From Sneathiella sedimenti (GTDB lineage: Bacteria > Pseudomonadota > Alphaproteobacteria > Sneathiellales > Sneathiellaceae), in contig NZ_JAFLNC010000002.1 in NCBI RefSeq assembly GCF_017313765.1, positions 1-64,000 on the forward strand: DNA of 64,000 bases. Direction: 5' to 3'. Position 1 is the first letter of the stretch. Every line of letters begins with the position of its first letter. Positions 55,070 to 64,000 of the stretch are shown piece after piece. The translations under genes and the position numbers were made by a program. The notes below the pieces were generated by a model that saw only the letters and a program-made list of their open reading frames with translations, was not told the DNA's origin and searched no databases.

Positions 55070-56028
55070 ATGACATGACTCCTATGGAGCCACAAAATTC
55101 GACCAATGAAAAGCTGCTGGATCTTATGCCGCCTGCTCGTGGCCGGTTGCGCGAGAATGCGGATCTCAGCAAGGTGACCTGGTTTCAGGTAGGTGGACCT
55201 GCGGATATTCTTTTCAAGCCGGAAGACGACGCAGACCTAGCCGAGTTTCTGAAGAACCTGCCAGGTGATATTCCCGTTCATGTCATTGGCGTCGGATCCA
55301 ACCTTCTCGTGCGGGATGCCGGAGTGCGGGGCGTTGTCATTCGCCTGGGCCGCCATTTCGCGAAGATGAACAATGAGGGTGACAAGTTGACCGTGGGTGC
55401 GGGGGCGCTCGACGGGCATGTCGCGCGTTTCGCGGCAGATGCGGGGCTGGAAGGCGCCGAATTTTTGAGTGGCATTCCCGGAGGGATCGGCGGCGCGTTG
55501 CGGATGAATGCCGGGGCCTATGGCGCCGATATCTCAGATATTTTCCTGTCTGCGGTTGCGTACGACCGAAAAGGCCAGCGTCATGAACTGAGCCTGAAGG
55601 AGATGGGCTTTTCCTATCGTCACACGGATGTTCCAAAGGACTGGATATTCACGGAGGCGACATTCCGGCTCACGCCGGGCGACCGGCAGGAAATACTGGA
55701 CCGTATGGCGGATATTTCGCGAAACCGGGAGGAAAGCCAACCCATTCGCAGCCGGACCGGTGGCTCGACTTTTGCTAATCCTCCCGGAAAAAAGGCATGG
55801 GAGTTGATTGATGATGTCGGGGGGCGTGGATTTTCGATTGGTGATGCCATGGTCTCCGAAAAACACTGTAATTTCCTGATCAACAAAGGCGCCGCGCGGG
55901 CGGCTGACCTGGAGGCAGTCGGCGAAGAGCTGCGCCGCCGCGTGTTCGCCAAGCATGACACGCTACTGCGCTGGGAGATAGTTCGTCTCGGGGATGCAGG
56001 CGAGCGGATGGAAGGAGCCGATTCATGA
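55066..56028 (+). CDS. murB: UDP-N-acetylenolpyruvoylglucosamine reductase
   Basis: A 320-residue FAD enzyme that reduces UDP-GlcNAc-enolpyruvate to UDP-MurNAc. [11 protein letters not shown] and [10 protein letters not shown] form the FAD site, [19 protein letters not shown] the central motif, YRHTD carries the type I tyrosine region, and SGG-like [20 protein letters not shown] the substrate loop. The ATG at 55066 overlaps the murC stop and has AAAGGTAGG before it. Ligated by overlap to ddl. Confidence 0.95.
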   Translation: MNDMTPMEPQNSTNEKLLDLMPPARGRLRENADLSKVTWFQVGGPADILFKPEDDADLAEFLKNLPGDIPVHVIGVGSNLLVRDAGVRGVVIRLGRHFAKMNNEGDKLTVGAGALDGHVARFAADAGLEGAEFLSGIPGGIGGALRMNAGAYGADISDIFLSAVAYDRKGQRHELSLKEMGFSYRHTDVPKDWIFTEATFRLTPGDRQEILDRMADISRNREESQPIRSRTGGSTFANPPGKKAWELIDDVGGRGFSIGDAMVSEKHCNFLINKGAARAADLEAVGEELRRRVFAKHDTLLRWEIVRLGDAGERMEGADS

Positions 56029-56933
56029 AACATGTCGCTGTCCTAATGGGGGGGTGGTCCGCCGAACGCGAGGTTTCCATGAATAGTGGCCTCGCCTGCA
56101 GCGAGGCACTTAAATCATGCGGATACAAGGTTACGCCGATTGATGTCGGTCGCAATATCGCCGAGACACTCAGCGAGCTTAAACCCGATGTTTGTTTTAA
56201 TGCTCTGCACGGTCGCTATGGGGAAGATGGCTATATTCAGGGATTGCTCGAAATAATCGGCATTCCCTACACTCATTCCGGCGTTCTTGCGTCGGCACTG
56301 GCGATGGATAAGCCGGTTGCAAAGACGCTTTTTGCCGACGTCGGGATCCCTATTGCCGATGGCAAGATTTTCACGCGTCAGGATATTCAGGATGGCGCCA
56401 GCTTTCCTAAGCCTTTCGTCGTCAAACCTCTAAATGAGGGTTCGAGCGTCGGGGTGACGATTATTCTGGAGGACGAGAATATAAGCCTTCAGGATTTGCC
56501 CTGGACATTTGGCGAAAAAGTCCTGATCGAAACTTTCATTCCGGGGCGTGAAATCCAGGTTGCTGTCATGGGAGATACAGCTCTTGGCGCGGTTGAGATC
56601 AGGCCGCTCGGCCGATTTTATGATTATGAAGCCAAATATACTGCCGGAAAGGCGGAACATCTGATGCCGGCCCCGCTTGACCCCGCGGATTACGAGGAAG
56701 CGTTGCGGCTGGCCTTGCTTGCCCATCAGACCTTGGGATGCCGGGGCGTCAGCCGGAGCGATCTTCGTTTCGACGATACGAAAGACGGGCCGGGTAAATT
56801 TTATATGCTGGAAACAAATACACAGCCCGGCATGACATCGCTCAGCCTCGTTCCGGAAATTGCCGCTCATTCCGGCGTTTCCTTTGAAGAGCTTGTCCGC
56901 TGGATTGTGGAGGATGCATCATGCGACCGATAA
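56025..56933 (+). CDS. ddl: D-alanine--D-alanine ligase
   Basis: A 302-residue ATP-grasp enzyme that joins two D-alanines for MurF. GGWSAEREVSMNSG is the N-terminal substrate loop, HGRYGEDGYIQGLLE follows, KPLNEGSSVGV is the ATP-grasp loop, and LETNTQPGMTSLSLVPEIA the C-terminal metal site. The LETNTQPGMT form is typical of alphaproteobacterial DdlB. Overlaps murB by 4 bases and ftsQ by 13. Confidence 0.96.
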   Translation: MKHVAVLMGGWSAEREVSMNSGLACSEALKSCGYKVTPIDVGRNIAETLSELKPDVCFNALHGRYGEDGYIQGLLEIIGIPYTHSGVLASALAMDKPVAKTLFADVGIPIADGKIFTRQDIQDGASFPKPFVVKPLNEGSSVGVTIILEDENISLQDLPWTFGEKVLIETFIPGREIQVAVMGDTALGAVEIRPLGRFYDYEAKYTAGKAEHLMPAPLDPADYEEALRLALLAHQTLGCRGVSRSDLRFDDTKDGPGKFYMLETNTQPGMTSLSLVPEIAAHSGVSFEELVRWIVEDASCDR

Positions 56934-57976
56934 CAATTGACAAGGACGACCGCGTTATTCCGTCAACATCACGACCGCGCAAGGCGACGTCCAAGAGTGG
57001 CGGCTTTTTTAAGAGCCTGCGCGGTGGCGGCAAAAAGAAAAAGACGACCAAAAGAAAAACGGAACCTCGGATTTCGACTGAGGCTGCATTTTCACGGCTG
57101 GGCAGCATGACGATTGGGATTACGGACCGGATTAGCGCACCCTTCAGGTCAGAAAAACCGCGACGGGGAAGCCGGCGAAAACCTACACCTGCCTGGCGTA
57201 AGCCTGCCGTTATATGTGGCGGCGTGCTGCTAGCCGCGATCGTTATCGGCGGTATAACAAACTTCATCGTTCGTGCAGAATTGCCCGAAAGAAGCGCCGC
57301 CTGGATCGACGCGCAGCAACAGGCCCTTGCGGAAGTATTCGGCCTTACAGTGCAGCAAATTAGCGTGACGGGTCGGGACAAGACATCGGGTGACGATATT
57401 CTTCGTGTCCTCGACGTTAAACGCGGTGATAGCATTCTGAACATTGATCCCGAGGCGGCCCGTGAGAGGCTCGAGACGTTGGGGTGGATTGAAACTGCTT
57501 CCGTGATGCGCCGCTATCCCGATGAAATCTTTATCGAAATCACGGAGCGTCGTCCGTATGCGCGCTGGCAGGTTAATGGAAAGACCGGCGTGATTGATCG
57601 AACGGGAGCACTCGTCTCCAAAAAAGACGAAGCCGCCTTTCGCTATCTACCGAAGGTCGTCGGATCCGGCGCGAATGAACATGCTGCCGAGCTATTCGAT
57701 ATGTTGGCACAAACACCGGAGTTGTTTACGCGCCTTGAAAGTGCCGTACGTATTCGCGATCGGCGCTGGAACCTGGAATTCAAGAATGACGTAACAGTTC
57801 TACTTCCTGAAAAAGGGGCATCGCATGCCTGGAAGCAGCTCTATCAGATACAGAATGAGCAGAGGATTCTTGACAAGGATGTGGTCTCCATCGATTTGCG
57901 CGGAAAGGACCGCATGTATGTGCGCCTGAAGGATGAGGCGGCGAAACTTCGCCGTCTGGCGGGGAACGATACATGA
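56921..57976 (+). CDS. ftsQ: Cell division protein FtsQ
   Basis: A 351-residue bitopic protein. A long basic cytoplasmic region (1-90, rich in Lys and Arg) precedes the membrane helix (about 92-114), then a POTRA domain (about 145-215, VQQISVTGRDKTSGDDILR) and the FtsQ domain. It scaffolds FtsL and FtsB. The extended N-terminus is common in alphaproteobacteria. Overlaps ddl by 13 bases; 52 bases separate its stop from ftsA. Confidence 0.92.
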   Translation: MRPITIDKDDRVIPSTSRPRKATSKSGGFFKSLRGGGKKKKTTKRKTEPRISTEAAFSRLGSMTIGITDRISAPFRSEKPRRGSRRKPTPAWRKPAVICGGVLLAAIVIGGITNFIVRAELPERSAAWIDAQQQALAEVFGLTVQQISVTGRDKTSGDDILRVLDVKRGDSILNIDPEAARERLETLGWIETASVMRRYPDEIFIEITERRPYARWQVNGKTGVIDRTGALVSKKDEAAFRYLPKVVGSGANEHAAELFDMLAQTPELFTRLESAVRIRDRRWNLEFKNDVTVLLPEKGASHAWKQLYQIQNEQRILDKDVVSIDLRGKDRMYVRLKDEAAKLRRLAGNDT

Positions 57977-58028
57977 TCACCTGTTGGAAAAGCTGGACAG
58001 AACGAAAGACGGAGCGAGTGAAAAGGTA

Positions 58029-59270
58029 ATGGCAGCGGGACGAAATGGACCATTGGCAGCACTGGATGTCGGCTCGACGAAAGTATGTTGTTTCGTCGCG
58101 ACGGAAGAGGCTGGGCGTCTTCGGGTCACCGGTATCGGTCATCAGGTCTCCCGAGGTTTGCGGGCAGGCGGCATTACCAATATGGAAATGGCGGAAGAAG
58201 CCATTCGTTCCGCCGTTGATGCCGCAGAGCGCATGGCGGGAGAAACCGTAAGAGAGGTTTTTCTGGGAGTTTCGGCCGGTAAGCCGGCGTCGCAAACGGT
58301 AGATGTCGAGATGTCGATCGGCGGACAGGAAATTACCGAGAAGGACCTGCAGCGCACCTTGAAGGAAGCCCGTGCCAGCTATCAGCCCGAAGGACGCACC
58401 GTTATTCATGCGCTGCCCGTCGGCTATACCGTGGATGGGAACCGTGGCATTCGCGATCCGCGCGGGATGTATGGGGAAAGTCTCGGCGTCAGCATGCATA
58501 TGGTTTCCCTGCAAAACAGCCATATGCGCAATATCGCCAACTGTGTTGAACGTTGTCATCTGGGGGTGGCGGGCATGGTTTCCGCGCCCTATGCCTCAGG
58601 CCTCGCCAGCCTGGTCGAAGATGAAATGGATCTTGGGGTAACCGTGATCGATATGGGCGGTGGCTCGACCTCCTTCGCCGTCTTCTATGATGGAGAAATG
58701 GTTTATAACGAGGTGATACCGGTCGGCGGCGGTCACGTCAGCAATGATATCGCGCGGGGATTGTCCACCACGCTTGCCAATGCGGAGCGGATGAAGACGC
58801 TCTATGGAAATGCCCTTGCGAGCCCGGCAGATGAAAAGGAAATCATCGATGTCCCGCTGATCGGGGAAATGGACCATGACGTCGCCAATCATGTGCCACG
58901 ATCCATGCTCGTCGGCATCATCAAACCCCGCCTCGAAGAGATATTGGAACTGGTGAATGACCGGTTGACCGCCTCCGGGTTCAATAAGGTTGCCGGACGC
59001 CGTGCGGTGTTGTGCGGTGGCGCGGCGCAGCTATCCGGCGTGCAGGAACTCACGGCCCGTGTCCTCGATAAGCAGGTGCGCATGGGTAAACCTATCCGTG
59101 TTAAAGGACTCGCCGATGCGACGGACGGACCGGCCTTTACGACAGTTGCCGGATTACTGTCTTACGCCGTGCGCGAAAGATTCGATGAGGGCATCAAGAT
59201 GTCGGTGGCGGAAAAGCCGCCGAAAAACCGACTTTTGCGGGTTGGAAACTGGTTCAAGGAGAATTTTTAG
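58029..59270 (+). CDS. ftsA: Cell division actin-like protein FtsA
   Basis: A 413-residue actin-fold ATPase that anchors FtsZ to the membrane. LDVGSTKVCC is phosphate loop 1, VIDMGGGSTSFAVF phosphate loop 2, and VLCGGAAQLSGVQEL the adenosine motif; the C-terminus NWFKENF is an amphipathic membrane-targeting tail. The ATG at 58029 with AAAAGG upstream gives a normal N-terminus; an in-frame TTG 45 bases upstream is a possible alternative. ftsZ starts 108 bases later, the only sizeable gap in the cluster, and may have its own promoter there. Confidence 0.94.
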   Translation: MAAGRNGPLAALDVGSTKVCCFVATEEAGRLRVTGIGHQVSRGLRAGGITNMEMAEEAIRSAVDAAERMAGETVREVFLGVSAGKPASQTVDVEMSIGGQEITEKDLQRTLKEARASYQPEGRTVIHALPVGYTVDGNRGIRDPRGMYGESLGVSMHMVSLQNSHMRNIANCVERCHLGVAGMVSAPYASGLASLVEDEMDLGVTVIDMGGGSTSFAVFYDGEMVYNEVIPVGGGHVSNDIARGLSTTLANAERMKTLYGNALASPADEKEIIDVPLIGEMDHDVANHVPRSMLVGIIKPRLEEILELVNDRLTASGFNKVAGRRAVLCGGAAQLSGVQELTARVLDKQVRMGKPIRVKGLADATDGPAFTTVAGLLSYAVRERFDEGIKMSVAEKPPKNRLLRVGNWFKENF

Positions 59271-59318
59271 GCAGGAAAATGCAGAAAAATTGTCAATATA
59301 GTGAGAAGTAGGGTTTCA

Positions 59319-59341
59319 TTAACCACAATATTTGGTATTAA
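59319..59341. promoter_or_regulatory. Possible regulatory repeat upstream of ftsZ
   Basis: Two TTAA blocks (59319-59322, followed by CC, and 59338-59341) frame an AT-rich core in the ftsA-ftsZ gap. CtrA, which controls ftsZ in some alphaproteobacteria, uses TTAA-N7-TTAA; the spacing here is 15, so only half-sites fit. The blocks also form a rough inverted repeat. Weak evidence. Confidence 0.25.
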
Positions 59342-59378
59342 TTAGCTGTTCGTCAGCGTAGTAGAGGAGGAGAGTACC

Positions 59379-61070
59379 GTGACTATCAATTTGTCAGTGC
59401 CGGAGCAAACAGAGCTAAAACCGAAAATACTGGTATTAGGCGTTGGAGGGGCTGGCGGTAACGCGGTGAACAACATGATTAGCTCGGAGCTTCAAGGGGT
59501 GGAGTTCGTTGTCGCCAACACAGACGCGCAGGCCTTGAAGCAGAGTTTGGCGGAGCGCAGAATTCAACTTGGAGCTGAGCTGACCGAAGGGCTTGGCGCC
59601 GGATCAAAACCTCATATTGGCGCCGGAGCAGCGGAAGAAGCGCTCGACGAAATCATCGGCCATCTTGAAGGCGTGCATATGTGTTTCATCACGGCTGGTA
59701 TGGGTGGTGGTACAGGAACAGGCGCGGCGCCAGTTGTGGCACGGGCGGCCCGTGAAAAAGGTATTCTGACGGTTGGCGTTGTCACAAAACCCTTCCAGTT
59801 TGAAGGCAATCACCGGATGCGGATTGCGGAAGCGGGTATCGAGGAGTTGCAGCGTTATGTGGATACGCTGATCATTATCCCGAACCAGAATCTCTTCCGA
59901 ATTGCCAATGAGAAAACGACTTTCGCCGATGCGTTCAATATGGCCGATGAAGTCCTTCATTCCGGCGTTCGCGGCGTCACCGACCTGATGGTCATGCCGG
60001 GCCTGATCAATCTTGACTTTGCGGACGTGAACACGGTCATGAATGAGATGGGCAAGGCAATGATGGGCACGGGTGAGGCGAGCGGTGAAAACCGTGCGAT
60101 CGAAGCAGCCGAGGCGGCCATCTCCAACCCGCTGCTTGATGATGTCTCCATGAAAGGCGCCCGGGGCGTTCTGATCAATATCACGGGCGGCATGGACCTC
60201 ACCCTGTATGAACTGGATGAAGCCGCCAACCGGATCCGCAGTGAAGTCGACCCGGAAGCGAACATCATCGTCGGCTCTACTTTCGATACGGAGATGGAAG
60301 GCAGCATGCGGGTTTCCGTCGTTGCGACAGGTATCGATGCTTTGGAGGCTCAAAAAGCCAATTCTCCAAATGTAACGTCACTCCTTTCCGTGAAGGGTGA
60401 AAGCAGAGCCGCATCTTTCTCGGCCTCTGGCTCTAGCGATTCCGCACCCATGGTACCGGCAGCCGCAGATATTTCTGCATCCGGATTTGGCGCGACGGTA
60501 CCTGGCGGCAACTTCTCTGGTCAGCCAGTGGCTCAGGCGGGAGATGCTAACTCTTCTTCGGAAAACCTTGAAATGGGGTCCACCTCATCGGATGCCGGTT
60601 ATGTGAGTGGCAATCTTGCCGTTGATCAGGAGCGTGACCTTCTCTCCGATATTGATGAAGAGATGGAAGAAAGCGATCAGGGACCATCTGAAACGCAAGG
60701 GAAAGACAGCCCCTTCAAGGCACCTCCGGCGATTAAAGTCGATAAGAGCCCGGAAAAACTGGTAAATCCTGATGCGCACCATGCCTTGGCCGATGCGGCG
60801 GATCCAAAGTCCAAAAAACGCGGACCGAGCCTGTTTGAGCGGATGACCGGTGTCAGCCGGACCTTCCGGAAGGAAACGGCCCGGGAAGAAACACCGGCTC
60901 CGGTTCGCAAGGAACCGACAAGCGAACGGGTGGCACCAACTCCTGCCGCGCCCGCCCCGCAAAGCCCGACTGTTCGCAAGGAAGTCACGTCTTCGGTGAA
61001 GATTGACCAGAAACAGGAAGACGAGGACCTTCTCGATATCCCGGCTTTCCTTCGCCGGCAGGCAAACTAG
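59379..61070 (+). CDS. ftsZ: Cell division GTPase FtsZ
   Basis: A 563-residue tubulin homologue that forms the division ring. GGGTGTG (109-115) is the tubulin signature for [14 protein letters not shown] the T7 loop that completes the neighbour's site. The core ends near residue 330, then a long linker (about 330-545, low-complexity and acidic to basic) leads to the conserved tail [13 protein letters not shown], which binds FtsA and others. The start is a GTG with AGAGGAGGAG upstream. Length is above the E. coli enzyme because of the linker, as usual in alphaproteobacteria. A strong terminator follows. Confidence 0.97.
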   Translation: MTINLSVPEQTELKPKILVLGVGGAGGNAVNNMISSELQGVEFVVANTDAQALKQSLAERRIQLGAELTEGLGAGSKPHIGAGAAEEALDEIIGHLEGVHMCFITAGMGGGTGTGAAPVVARAAREKGILTVGVVTKPFQFEGNHRMRIAEAGIEELQRYVDTLIIIPNQNLFRIANEKTTFADAFNMADEVLHSGVRGVTDLMVMPGLINLDFADVNTVMNEMGKAMMGTGEASGENRAIEAAEAAISNPLLDDVSMKGARGVLINITGGMDLTLYELDEAANRIRSEVDPEANIIVGSTFDTEMEGSMRVSVVATGIDALEAQKANSPNVTSLLSVKGESRAASFSASGSSDSAPMVPAAADISASGFGATVPGGNFSGQPVAQAGDANSSSENLEMGSTSSDAGYVSGNLAVDQERDLLSDIDEEMEESDQGPSETQGKDSPFKAPPAIKVDKSPEKLVNPDAHHALADAADPKSKKRGPSLFERMTGVSRTFRKETAREETPAPVRKEPTSERVAPTPAAPAPQSPTVRKEVTSSVKIDQKQEDEDLLDIPAFLRRQAN

Positions 61071-61092
61071 GCGACTAGGTACTGAAAAAAAG

Positions 61093-61125
61093 AAAGGCGT
61101 GAAACCAATTGGTTTCACGCCTTTT
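61093..61125 (+). terminator. Terminator of the dcw cluster
   Basis: A long perfect inverted repeat, AAAGGCGTGAAACC with its complement around AATT, flanked by A-runs and T-runs so that it works in both directions. It lies 22 bases after the ftsZ stop and may also end a minus-strand transcript of the small ORF at 61197-61316. Confidence 0.94.
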
Positions 61126-61196
61126 ATATGCGGTGGTCTCCCACCAGTAACATGTCTGTATTTTAATCCGTGTCGAGGGGAGAAGAGGTTTCGGAG

Positions 61197-61316
61197 TTAG
61201 AAACAGTCGCAGCCGTGACAAGGTTTCGCACCCATTGATGTGCTTGCCATATGAGCGCGCAAGCTCCTCAGTGCGTCTGCTATCAAAACCAAGATGCTAT
61301 ATCTGTATCTGACCAT
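61197..61316 (-). CDS. Candidate 39-residue microprotein with CHGCDC tail
   Basis: An ORF too short for usual gene calling. It has a basic N-terminus (MVRYRYS), a short hydrophobic stretch (ILVLIADAL), a basic helix-like middle (RSLRAHM) and ends KPCHGCDCF with three cysteines and a histidine, a plausible metal-binding site. AGAGGAATAGG lies before the ATG. On the same strand TATAAT stands at 61354-61359 with TTGGAG 15 bases further upstream. It sits alone in the 368-base ftsZ-hemF gap and ends towards the bidirectional ftsZ terminator. I know no family for it. Confidence 0.45.
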   Translation of the reverse strand: MVRYRYSILVLIADALRSLRAHMASTSMGAKPCHGCDCF

Positions 61317-61353
61317 CGTCCTATTCCTCTAAAAGTCGCGATCACGAGACGAT

Positions 61354-61380
61354 ATTATAACGTCTTGACTCACTCTCCAA
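61354..61380 (-). promoter_or_regulatory. Candidate promoter for the microprotein ORF
   Basis: On the minus strand a consensus TATAAT (61354-61359) is preceded at 15 bases by TTGGAG (61375-61380). Transcription would start about 30 bases before the microprotein's ATG. On the plus strand the same bases offer TTGACT at 61364 without a suitable -10. Confidence 0.4.
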
Positions 61381-61438
61381 GAAAAAGAGGTGTGCGCAGC
61401 GTCACAGCCCAGTAACTTAAGGTAACTTACTTGCCATG

Positions 61439-62290
61439 CTAGGGCCATTTCACCTCAGGTGGCAGGGACATCAGAATGGCTTCCGTATTGCCCCCGGTCT
61501 TGAGGCCGAAAGTCGTTCCTCTGTCATATAGAAGGTTGAATTCGACATAACGCCCGCGCCGAACAAGCTGGTGTTCACGCTGTTCGGCTGTCCAGTCCCT
61601 ATTCATATGACGGCGTACAATTTCCGGGTAGATATCGCGAAAGGCCCGGCCAACATCCTGGGTAAAGGCGAAATCCTTTTCCCAGTCGGTTTCCAGACGG
61701 TCATAGAAAATTCCGCCGACGCCGCGCGCCTCGTCGCGATGGGGCAGGAAGAAATAGTCATCGCACCATTTCTTGAAACGCGGATAGTAATCCGGATCAT
61801 GGCGATCACAGGCTGTTTTTAATGCGGCGTGAAAGTCCTGTGTGTCTTGTACATCAGGATACATGGGGGTCAGGTCGGCTCCCCCACCGAACCAGTGGTT
61901 GGCGGTCACGATATGGCGGGTGTTCATATGTACAGCGGGAACCAGAGGTGACTGCATATGGGCGACAAGGGATATGCCGCTTGCCCAGAACGAGCCATCA
62001 GTCTCGGTGCCTGGAATGGATTTCCTGAATTCCTCGGAAAACTGGCCATGAACCGTCGAAATATTGACGCCCACTTTTTCGAACACCCGGCCTTTCATTA
62101 CGGACATCTCTCCGCTGCCACCCCCGGCACGATCCCACTTCGTGACCTCGAACTGCCCCGGTTCCCGGTCGCTGAGTTGGCCCGATAATTCTTGCTCCAG
62201 CGCCTCGAAGCTTGCCCGTATTTCATCGCGCAAGGAACGAAACCATTCAGTGGCACGTTTTTTTTGAGAATCTGTCACACTATCTGTCAT
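61439..62290 (-). CDS. hemF: Oxygen-dependent coproporphyrinogen III oxidase
   Basis: A 283-residue HemF that oxidatively decarboxylates coproporphyrinogen III to protoporphyrinogen IX. Family motifs are [61 protein letters not shown] and [16 protein letters not shown]. The ATG at 62290 is the first that leaves a normal N-terminus; the frame to 62386 overlaps trmL. It starts 13 bases after trmL on the same strand. Because it uses oxygen, the cell would need HemN for anaerobic haem; none is in the window. Confidence 0.95.
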   Translation of the reverse strand: MTDSVTDSQKKRATEWFRSLRDEIRASFEALEQELSGQLSDREPGQFEVTKWDRAGGGSGEMSVMKGRVFEKVGVNISTVHGQFSEEFRKSIPGTETDGSFWASGISLVAHMQSPLVPAVHMNTRHIVTANHWFGGGADLTPMYPDVQDTQDFHAALKTACDRHDPDYYPRFKKWCDDYFFLPHRDEARGVGGIFYDRLETDWEKDFAFTQDVGRAFRDIYPEIVRRHMNRDWTAEQREHQLVRRGRYVEFNLLYDRGTTFGLKTGGNTEAILMSLPPEVKWP

Positions 62291-62303
62291 GAACTTACCG
62301 TCT

Positions 62304-62771
62304 TTAAAGAGAAGGGGAAGGTTTGGGAAAGCCCGCTGTCTGGCGAAGTGCTTCACCAAGTACCATAGCTGCGGAAAGCGCGACATTGATCGAACGCAAT
62401 CCTTCTGTCATCGGGATCAGGAGCCGATGGTCCGCAGCATCATGGACGGTTTCGGGTACGCCGGCGCTCTCCCGTCCCACCAAAAGAATATCCGATTCTG
62501 TGAATGTAAAATCTGTGTAGGTAATATCTGCTTTTGTTGACAGTAAAATGAGGCGTTTTCCGCTTTTGTGCCGTGTGAACTCCTGCCAGGAAACATGGCG
62601 CGTAACATCAGCCGCAGCGGCATAATCCATCACGGCTCTTTTAAGGTCTTTCGCCCCGAATGGAAAGCCGCAAGGCTCGATAATATCGACCGGAACGCCA
62701 AGGCAGGCGCCCAATCTGAGCAGGGTTCCCACGTTGGGGGCTATATCTGGTTGGTAAAGTGCAAGTCGCAT
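62304..62771 (-). CDS. trmL: tRNA (cytidine(34)-2'-O)-methyltransferase
   Basis: A 155-residue SPOUT methyltransferase that methylates the wobble ribose of tRNA-Leu isoacceptors. [20 protein letters not shown] is the family N-terminus, [11 protein letters not shown] and [18 protein letters not shown] form the trefoil-knot SAM site. The ATG at 62771 matches the family length; a longer frame to 62930 runs into the petA promoter region and start. No clear ribosome-binding site is visible before it. Divergent from petA and followed by hemF. Confidence 0.94.
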   Translation of the reverse strand: MRLALYQPDIAPNVGTLLRLGACLGVPVDIIEPCGFPFGAKDLKRAVMDYAAAADVTRHVSWQEFTRHKSGKRLILLSTKADITYTDFTFTESDILLVGRESAGVPETVHDAADHRLLIPMTEGLRSINVALSAAMVLGEALRQTAGFPKPSPSL

Positions 62772-62920
62772 CTTGCTGTTGTAATGGGAGTGTTGTAACA
62801 AATACAGAAAAAATGCGCGCTTTATTGTCGCATTCGGCACGTTCGGGCTGGACATGTCGGCATTATGATGACAAAAAGCGGGCGCGGTAAAATTATTTTT
62901 ATAGGCTTTGGGGAAAGTAA

Positions 62921-63448
62921 ATGACGACAACCACCCCTGAAGAAGAGAACGGCGTAAAGCGCCGTGATTTTCTTTATATTGCTGCAGGCGGCCTTGGTGC
63001 CGTGGGGACGGCAGCGGCCATCTGGCCCTTTATTTCGCAAATGAACCCATCTGCGGATGTTCTTGCGCTGTCAACAACGGAAGTTGATCTTGATGGCATT
63101 GAAACCGGATCTGAAGTCACTGTCGTTTGGCAGGGCAAGCCGGTTTTTGTGAGGCATCGGACAGAAGAGGATATCGAGAGGGCCGAAGATGTCGACCTCG
63201 CCGATTTACCCGATCCACAACCTGATTCCGAGCGGGTAATCAATCCCGAATGGCTGATTATGGTCGGTATCTGCACTCATCTGGGCTGTGTCCCGCTTAA
63301 AGGGCAAGGTGATTTCGGGGGATGGTTCTGTCCCTGTCATGGATCGCATTACGATACGTCAGGACGTATCCGTAAGGGCCCGGCACCAGCGAATCTGGTC
63401 ATTCCGCCTTACGAGTTCCTGAACGACAGCAATATCAAGATCGGGTAG
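62921..63448 (+). CDS. petA: Rieske iron-sulfur subunit of cytochrome bc1
   Basis: A 175-residue Rieske protein. KRRDFLYIA (13-21) is a Tat-type signal that stays as the membrane anchor (about 17-38). Cys118 and His120 (CTHLGC) with Cys137 and His140 (CPCHGSHYD) bind the 2Fe-2S cluster; Cys123 and Cys139 can form the supporting disulfide. It passes electrons from ubiquinol to cytochrome c1. petB follows 11 bases later, so the bc1 operon continues past the window. Confidence 0.97.
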   Translation: MTTTTPEEENGVKRRDFLYIAAGGLGAVGTAAAIWPFISQMNPSADVLALSTTEVDLDGIETGSEVTVVWQGKPVFVRHRTEEDIERAEDVDLADLPDPQPDSERVINPEWLIMVGICTHLGCVPLKGQGDFGGWFCPCHGSHYDTSGRIRKGPAPANLVIPPYEFLNDSNIKIG

Positions 63449-63459
63449 GGGGCCCCAAG

Positions 63460-64000
63460 ATGTCTTTTGAACCTAAAAATCCCGCTGTGAAGTGGTTAGA
63501 GGATCGGTTGCCGATTACAGGGATGCTTCATCATGCCCTGTATGAGTATCCGACACCTAAAAACCTGAGCTACTGGTGGACATTCGGCTCTCTGGCAGGC
63601 GTTATGCTGGTTGTTCAGATTGTCACCGGCATTGTTCTTGCCATGCATTACACGCCGCATGTGGACCTGGCCTTTACCAGCGTCGAACATATCATGCGCG
63701 ACGTGAACTATGGTTGGCTGATCCGGTATATGCATGCCAATGGCGCCTCGATGTTCTTCATCGTCGTCTATCTCCATATTTTCCGGGGCCTATACTACGG
63801 TTCCTATAAGGCGCCGCGGGAACTCTTGTGGTGGCTTGGTCTGGTCATCTTCCTGTTGATGATGGCCACTGCCTTCATGGGGTACGTGCTTCCCTGGGGA
63901 CAGATGAGCTTCTGGGGTGCAACGGTTATCACCAATCTGTTCAGCGCAATTCCGGTTGTGGGGGACAGCATTGTGACCTGGTTGTGGGGTGGTTTCGCGG
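63460..64000 (+). CDS. petB: Cytochrome b of the bc1 complex (partial, 5' end)
   Basis: The first 180 codons of cytochrome b; the gene runs off the window. The reading begins [18 protein letters not shown], then three membrane helices; [11 protein letters not shown] and [27 protein letters not shown] carry haem-ligand histidine regions of helix B, and [19 protein letters not shown] is the quinol-oxidation site motif. It follows petA in the usual order. Electrons from this complex reach oxygen through the cbb3 oxidase described upstream. Confidence 0.96.
   Translation, partial: MSFEPKNPAVKWLEDRLPITGMLHHALYEYPTPKNLSYWWTFGSLAGVMLVVQIVTGIVLAMHYTPHVDLAFTSVEHIMRDVNYGWLIRYMHANGASMFFIVVYLHIFRGLYYGSYKAPRELLWWLGLVIFLLMMATAFMGYVLPWGQMSFWGATVITNLFSAIPVVGDSIVTWLWGGFA

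Noticed and set aside
59604-60353. 249-codon ORF on the minus strand opposite ftsZ
   Set aside because: Lies inside ftsZ in the antisense direction, with no motif, no ribosome-binding site of note and no promoter; a shadow of ftsZ codon bias.
61126-61330. Possible 6S or other structured RNA in the ftsZ-hemF gap
   Set aside because: I looked for the closed-stem and central-bubble pattern of 6S RNA and for SRP and tmRNA signatures and found none; a short ORF with promoter explains the segment better. A covariance-model scan would settle it.

Overview
The window reads as chromosomal DNA of an alphaproteobacterium. The case rests on gene content and order: an alphaproteobacterial-style dcw cluster from mraZ to ftsZ, a ccoNOQP-ccoGHIS operon directly behind an FnrN-type regulator, a Rieske protein with a Tat signal leading into cytochrome b, DUF1194 and DUF3108 proteins, an FtsZ ending in the alphaproteobacterial-type [10 protein letters not shown] tail, and class A RNase P RNA. 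The lifestyle implied is a respiring, probably marine or soil heterotroph able to work at low oxygen. I cannot fix the genus from sequence alone. I see no transposase, integrase, CRISPR array or prophage gene.

Layout. 1-330: initiator tRNA-fMet followed by a second copy of its 3' end, each copy with its own terminator, which looks like the scar of an integrated element. 476-5525: stress and housekeeping genes (CMD-family protein, GST, DUF1194 protein, catalase behind a 17-bp palindromic operator, FAD monooxygenase). 5798-11348: an orphan hybrid-sensing histidine kinase, then a three-gene polyamine cluster (ornithine decarboxylase-like, deoxyhypusine synthase-like, ureohydrolase). 11358-15464: DsbA-fold isomerase, UppP, DUF3108 protein, membrane adenylate/guanylate cyclase. 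15461-20930: a TRAP transporter facing away from an alcohol dehydrogenase and an enolase-superfamily enzyme, probably a carboxylate or sugar-acid catabolic unit. 20932-27830: MBL hydrolase, HerA-like ATPase, LysR regulator, and two tandem 595-residue acyl-CoA dehydrogenases.

28109-37124 is the microaerobic respiration block: an Fe-S FNR-type regulator, a perfect FNR box, a possible 16-codon leader peptide, then ccoNOQP (cbb3 oxidase) and ccoGHIS (its maturation and copper supply). 37220-41924 holds a TerB/J-domain protein, a DMT permease, a peptidoglycan amidase, rnpB and a CPA2 antiporter with an RCK domain. 42251-61125 is the cell wall and division cluster mraZ-rsmH-ftsL-ftsI-murE-murF-mraY-murD-ftsW-murG-murC-murB-ddl-ftsQ-ftsA-ftsZ, nearly all translationally overlapped, opened by a helically phased array of MraZ-like half-sites and closed by a strong terminator. 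lpxC, which commonly follows ftsZ, is not there. 61197-64000: a candidate cysteine-rich microprotein, hemF and trmL on the minus strand, then petA and the start of petB running off the end.

The least ordinary items are the polyamine cluster with a bacterial deoxyhypusine synthase-like enzyme, the phased operator array upstream of mraZ, the palindrome at the catalase promoter, two unannotated tiny ORFs (ccoN leader; CHGCDC microprotein), and the duplicated tRNA end.
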